Positions 7,376 through 7,879 of a stretch of DNA of 7,879 nucleotides are shown piece after piece. Source of the stretch: Oscillospiraceae bacterium (GTDB lineage Bacteria; Bacillota; Clostridia; Oscillospirales; Oscillospiraceae); the NCBI GenBank assembly GCA_021205585.1, contig JAJPXI010000180.1, positions 1-7,879 of the forward strand, given 5' to 3'. A program made the translations under genes and the position numbers. Each line of letters starts with the position of its first letter. Positions within the stretch are counted from its first letter, which is position 1. The notes beneath the pieces were generated by a model, which did not search any database, was not told the DNA's origin, and worked only from the letters and a program-made list of their open reading frames with translations.

Positions 7376-7402
7376 ACCGGGGCCTCCGGTTTTCTTTCTT
7401 TC
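7376..7402 (+). terminator. Weak plus-strand terminator-like hairpin
   Basis: ACCGG (7376-7380) pairs with CCGGT (7386-7390) around a 5-nt loop, followed by a T-rich stretch (TTTCTTTCTTTC). The stem is only 5 bp. On the plus strand no gene precedes it except the antisense of ddl, so it could only stop antisense transcripts. It may be chance. Confidence 0.2.
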
Positions 7403-7424
7403 AATCTATTCCTGTTCTTAAGCT

Positions 7425-7453
7425 GCATGGCTGATTATATGGAAAACATGTTC
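7425..7453 (+). repeat. Decayed left-hand repeat remnant
   Basis: GCATGGCTG (7425-7433) lies 29 bp before the first GCGGCTATTATACC (7454). In the intact unit the same nonamer (7517-7525) lies 30 bp before the next GCGGCTATTATACC (7547). The sequence between is largely diverged. This fits a third, degenerated copy on the left whose inner hairpin and TIR have been lost. Confidence 0.4.
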
Positions 7454-7543
7454 GCGGCTATTATACCACATTTGCAAAGCAAATGCGGTATAATTGGCCA
7501 TATGCCGCCTTCGGCGGCATGGCTGTGAAAGTATAATAGCCGC
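7454..7543 (+). repeat. Palindromic repeat unit 1 (90 bp, 13-bp terminal inverted repeats)
   Basis: The unit begins GCGGCTATTATAC and ends with its exact inverse, GTATAATAGCCGC (7531-7543). Inside are two hairpins. Hairpin 1 (7460-7475 with 7479-7494) has 16-bp arms, a single A-C mismatch and an AAA loop. Hairpin 2 (7502-7509 with 7513-7520) has perfect ATGCCGCC/GGCGGCAT arms around TTC and is extended by GGCC/GGCT across a 2-nt bulge. Its last 13 bases also form a perfect hairpin with the start of unit 2 across TTT. It is short, non-coding and structured, like a REP/BIME-type or MITE-type element. The family is not one I can name. Confidence 0.85.
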
Positions 7544-7546
7544 TTT

Positions 7547-7637
7547 GCGGCTATTATACCACATTCGCGAAGCGGATGTGGTATAATTGGCCATATGCCG
7601 CCTTCGGCGGCATGGCCGTGAAAATCATAATAGCCGC
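7547..7637 (+). repeat. Palindromic repeat unit 2 (91 bp)
   Basis: A direct tandem copy of unit 1 after a TTT spacer, differing by seven substitutions (all transitions) and one inserted base. Hairpin 1 is at 7553-7568 with 7572-7587 around a GAA loop; here the A-C mismatch of unit 1 is a proper A-T pair, and one other pair is T-G. Hairpin 2 is at 7595-7602 with 7606-7613; its GGCC/GGCC extension is perfect. The closing inverted repeat is ATAATAGCCGC, shortened to 11 bp by the insertion. A second TTT separates it from the truncated copy. Confidence 0.85.
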
Positions 7638-7651
7638 TTTGCGGCTATTAT
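7620..7651 (-). terminator. Possible terminator after sfsA formed by repeat ends
   Basis: An 11-bp perfect stem (7641-7651 with 7627-7637, loop of three) follows the sfsA stop by about 33 nt on the minus strand and is followed by GATTTTC, a short U-rich tract. Read on the plus strand, the same hairpin is followed after 6 nt by seven Ts (7658-7664). It could act in either direction, weakly. The same bases hold the -10 of a minus-strand promoter. Confidence 0.3.
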
Positions 7652-7680
7652 ACCATCTTTTTTTCGCTTTCACAACAGCC
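7641..7680 (+). repeat. Truncated terminal repeat remnant, probably inverted
   Basis: GCGGCTATTATACCA (7641-7655) matches the unit start. Read on the minus strand, the whole stretch is GGCTGT-TGT-GAAAG, 14 bases, then TATAATAGCCGC. This equals the unit's own end (GGCTGTGAAAG directly followed by TATAATAGCCGC) with 3 and about 14 extra bases. It therefore looks like the end of an inverted copy that has been expanded or interrupted. Confidence 0.5.
7647..7675 (-). promoter_or_regulatory. Sigma-A type promoter facing ddl, -10 inside the repeat
   Basis: On the minus strand, TTGTGA (7675-7670), a 17-bp A-rich spacer and a perfect TATAAT (7652-7647) preceded by TG plus one base (extended -10). Transcription would start near A7640, at the unit boundary, and run through both palindromic units before reaching ddl, giving a leader of about 370 nt. 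It is the best ddl-murF promoter I can see. Confidence 0.55.
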
Positions 7681-7683
7681 TCT

Positions 7684-7879
7684 TCAAAACCGGATGGGAA
7701 CCGGGCGGAGGACGCGCAGTGTCTCCGGCGTTACCCGGCACTCCAGGGCCAGCAGGTCTACCCCGGCCCCGGCGGCCCGGCGCAGGGCCGCGCCAAAGGC
7801 GGGGTCGGTCTCGTCGTTGGGGGAAAAGCAGCGCATCCCCTCCATCTGGAGGACAAAGCACAGCATGGCCCCGTACCCC
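7684..7879 (-). CDS. sfsA: SfsA family protein (sugar fermentation stimulation protein homologue), C-terminal part, cut by window edge
   Basis: The last 64 residues before a TGA are in the window. The visible pattern GYGAMLCFVLQMEGM, then FSPNDETDPAFGAALRRAA, then GVDLLALECRVTPETL and a closing RPVPIRF matches the C-terminal end of SfsA: the hydrophobic strand, the F-x-P-x-D-x-x-DP block, the GV-x-(hydrophobic)-LA strand and the terminal PLPV-like tail. The E. coli protein was found as a DNA-binding activator of maltose genes; its catalytic role, if any, is unclear. The N-terminal part is beyond the edge, so the start and SD cannot be judged. The gene is on the same strand as ddl-murF but is separated from it by 410 bp holding the repeat array, a possible terminator and a new promoter, so it is probably a separate transcription unit. 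Confidence 0.8.
   Translation of the reverse strand, partial: GYGAMLCFVLQMEGMRCFSPNDETDPAFGAALRRAAGAGVDLLALECRVTPETLRVLRPVPIRF

Larger units (their letters stand above)
7274..7453 (-). other. Non-coding leader between the repeat array and ddl
   Basis: About 180 bp without a supportable gene. It contains the ddl SD at its ddl end, a short GC hairpin (7376-7390), a pyrimidine-rich plus-strand run after it, an isolated TATAAT on the minus strand (7434-7439) with no recognisable -35, and a decayed fragment of the neighbouring repeat (7425-7453). I looked for T-box, riboswitch and attenuator signatures and recognise none. Confidence 0.5.

Noticed and set aside
7274..7453. T-box or other known riboswitch before ddl
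   Set aside because: I could not recognise the T-box consensus or any conserved riboswitch core. The only hairpin in this stretch has a 5-bp stem.
7454..7655. CRISPR array
   Set aside because: The repeats are about 93 bp, self-complementary throughout and separated only by TTT, with no unique spacers and no cas genes.
7670..7861. 63-codon minus-strand frame overlapping the sfsA end
   Set aside because: It is out of frame with the SfsA-like sequence (stop at 7684) and its translation is an Arg/Pro/Gly-rich shadow.

Overview
The window is dense, GC-rich bacterial chromosome. It carries seven recognisable protein genes, two of them cut by the window edges, and one 410-bp gap that is visibly more AT-rich and full of palindromes. 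Tight gene packing, purine-rich Shine-Dalgarno sites, a sigma-A type promoter and a ddl-murF pair suggest a high-GC Firmicute. My guess is an Oscillospiraceae-type gut Clostridium, but this rests on general resemblance, not on a marker gene.

Region 1 (1-3760, minus strand) reads as one operon in the order ABC-F ATPase, DUF218 (SanA/ElyC-like) membrane protein, prfA (release factor 1), tsaC/sua5 (threonylcarbamoyl-AMP synthase, partial). ABC-F/DUF218 and prfA/tsaC are joined by ATGA stop-start overlaps. DUF218 and prfA are separated by only a few bases. Three of the four genes serve translation: ribosome-associated ABC-F, stop-codon termination and tRNA t6A synthesis. prmC, often found beside prfA, is not between prfA and tsaC.

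Region 2 (3761-4818, plus strand) is a lone mtnA (methylthioribose-1-phosphate isomerase, methionine salvage). It has a well-formed promoter and SD in the 65-bp divergent gap. Its 3' end overlaps the convergent murF by 15 bp.

Region 3 (4804-7273, minus strand) is ddl followed by murF. Ddl makes D-Ala-D-Ala and MurF attaches it to the UDP-MurNAc-tripeptide, so these are consecutive steps of peptidoglycan precursor synthesis. The ddl stop codon lies inside the murF SD.

Region 4 (7274-7683) has no gene. It holds a tandem array of two ~90-bp elements, each with 13-bp terminal inverted repeats and internal hairpins, plus diverged remnants on both sides. A strong minus-strand promoter takes its -35 from the right flank and its -10 from a repeat terminus, so the array may be transcribed as part of a ~370-nt ddl leader. 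This is the most unusual part of the window. Region 5 (7684-7879, minus strand) is the C-terminal end of SfsA.

I see no defence system, prophage, CRISPR array, rRNA, tRNA or transposase gene. The housekeeping genes look intact. The palindromic array and the promoter built on it are the only candidates for something undescribed.
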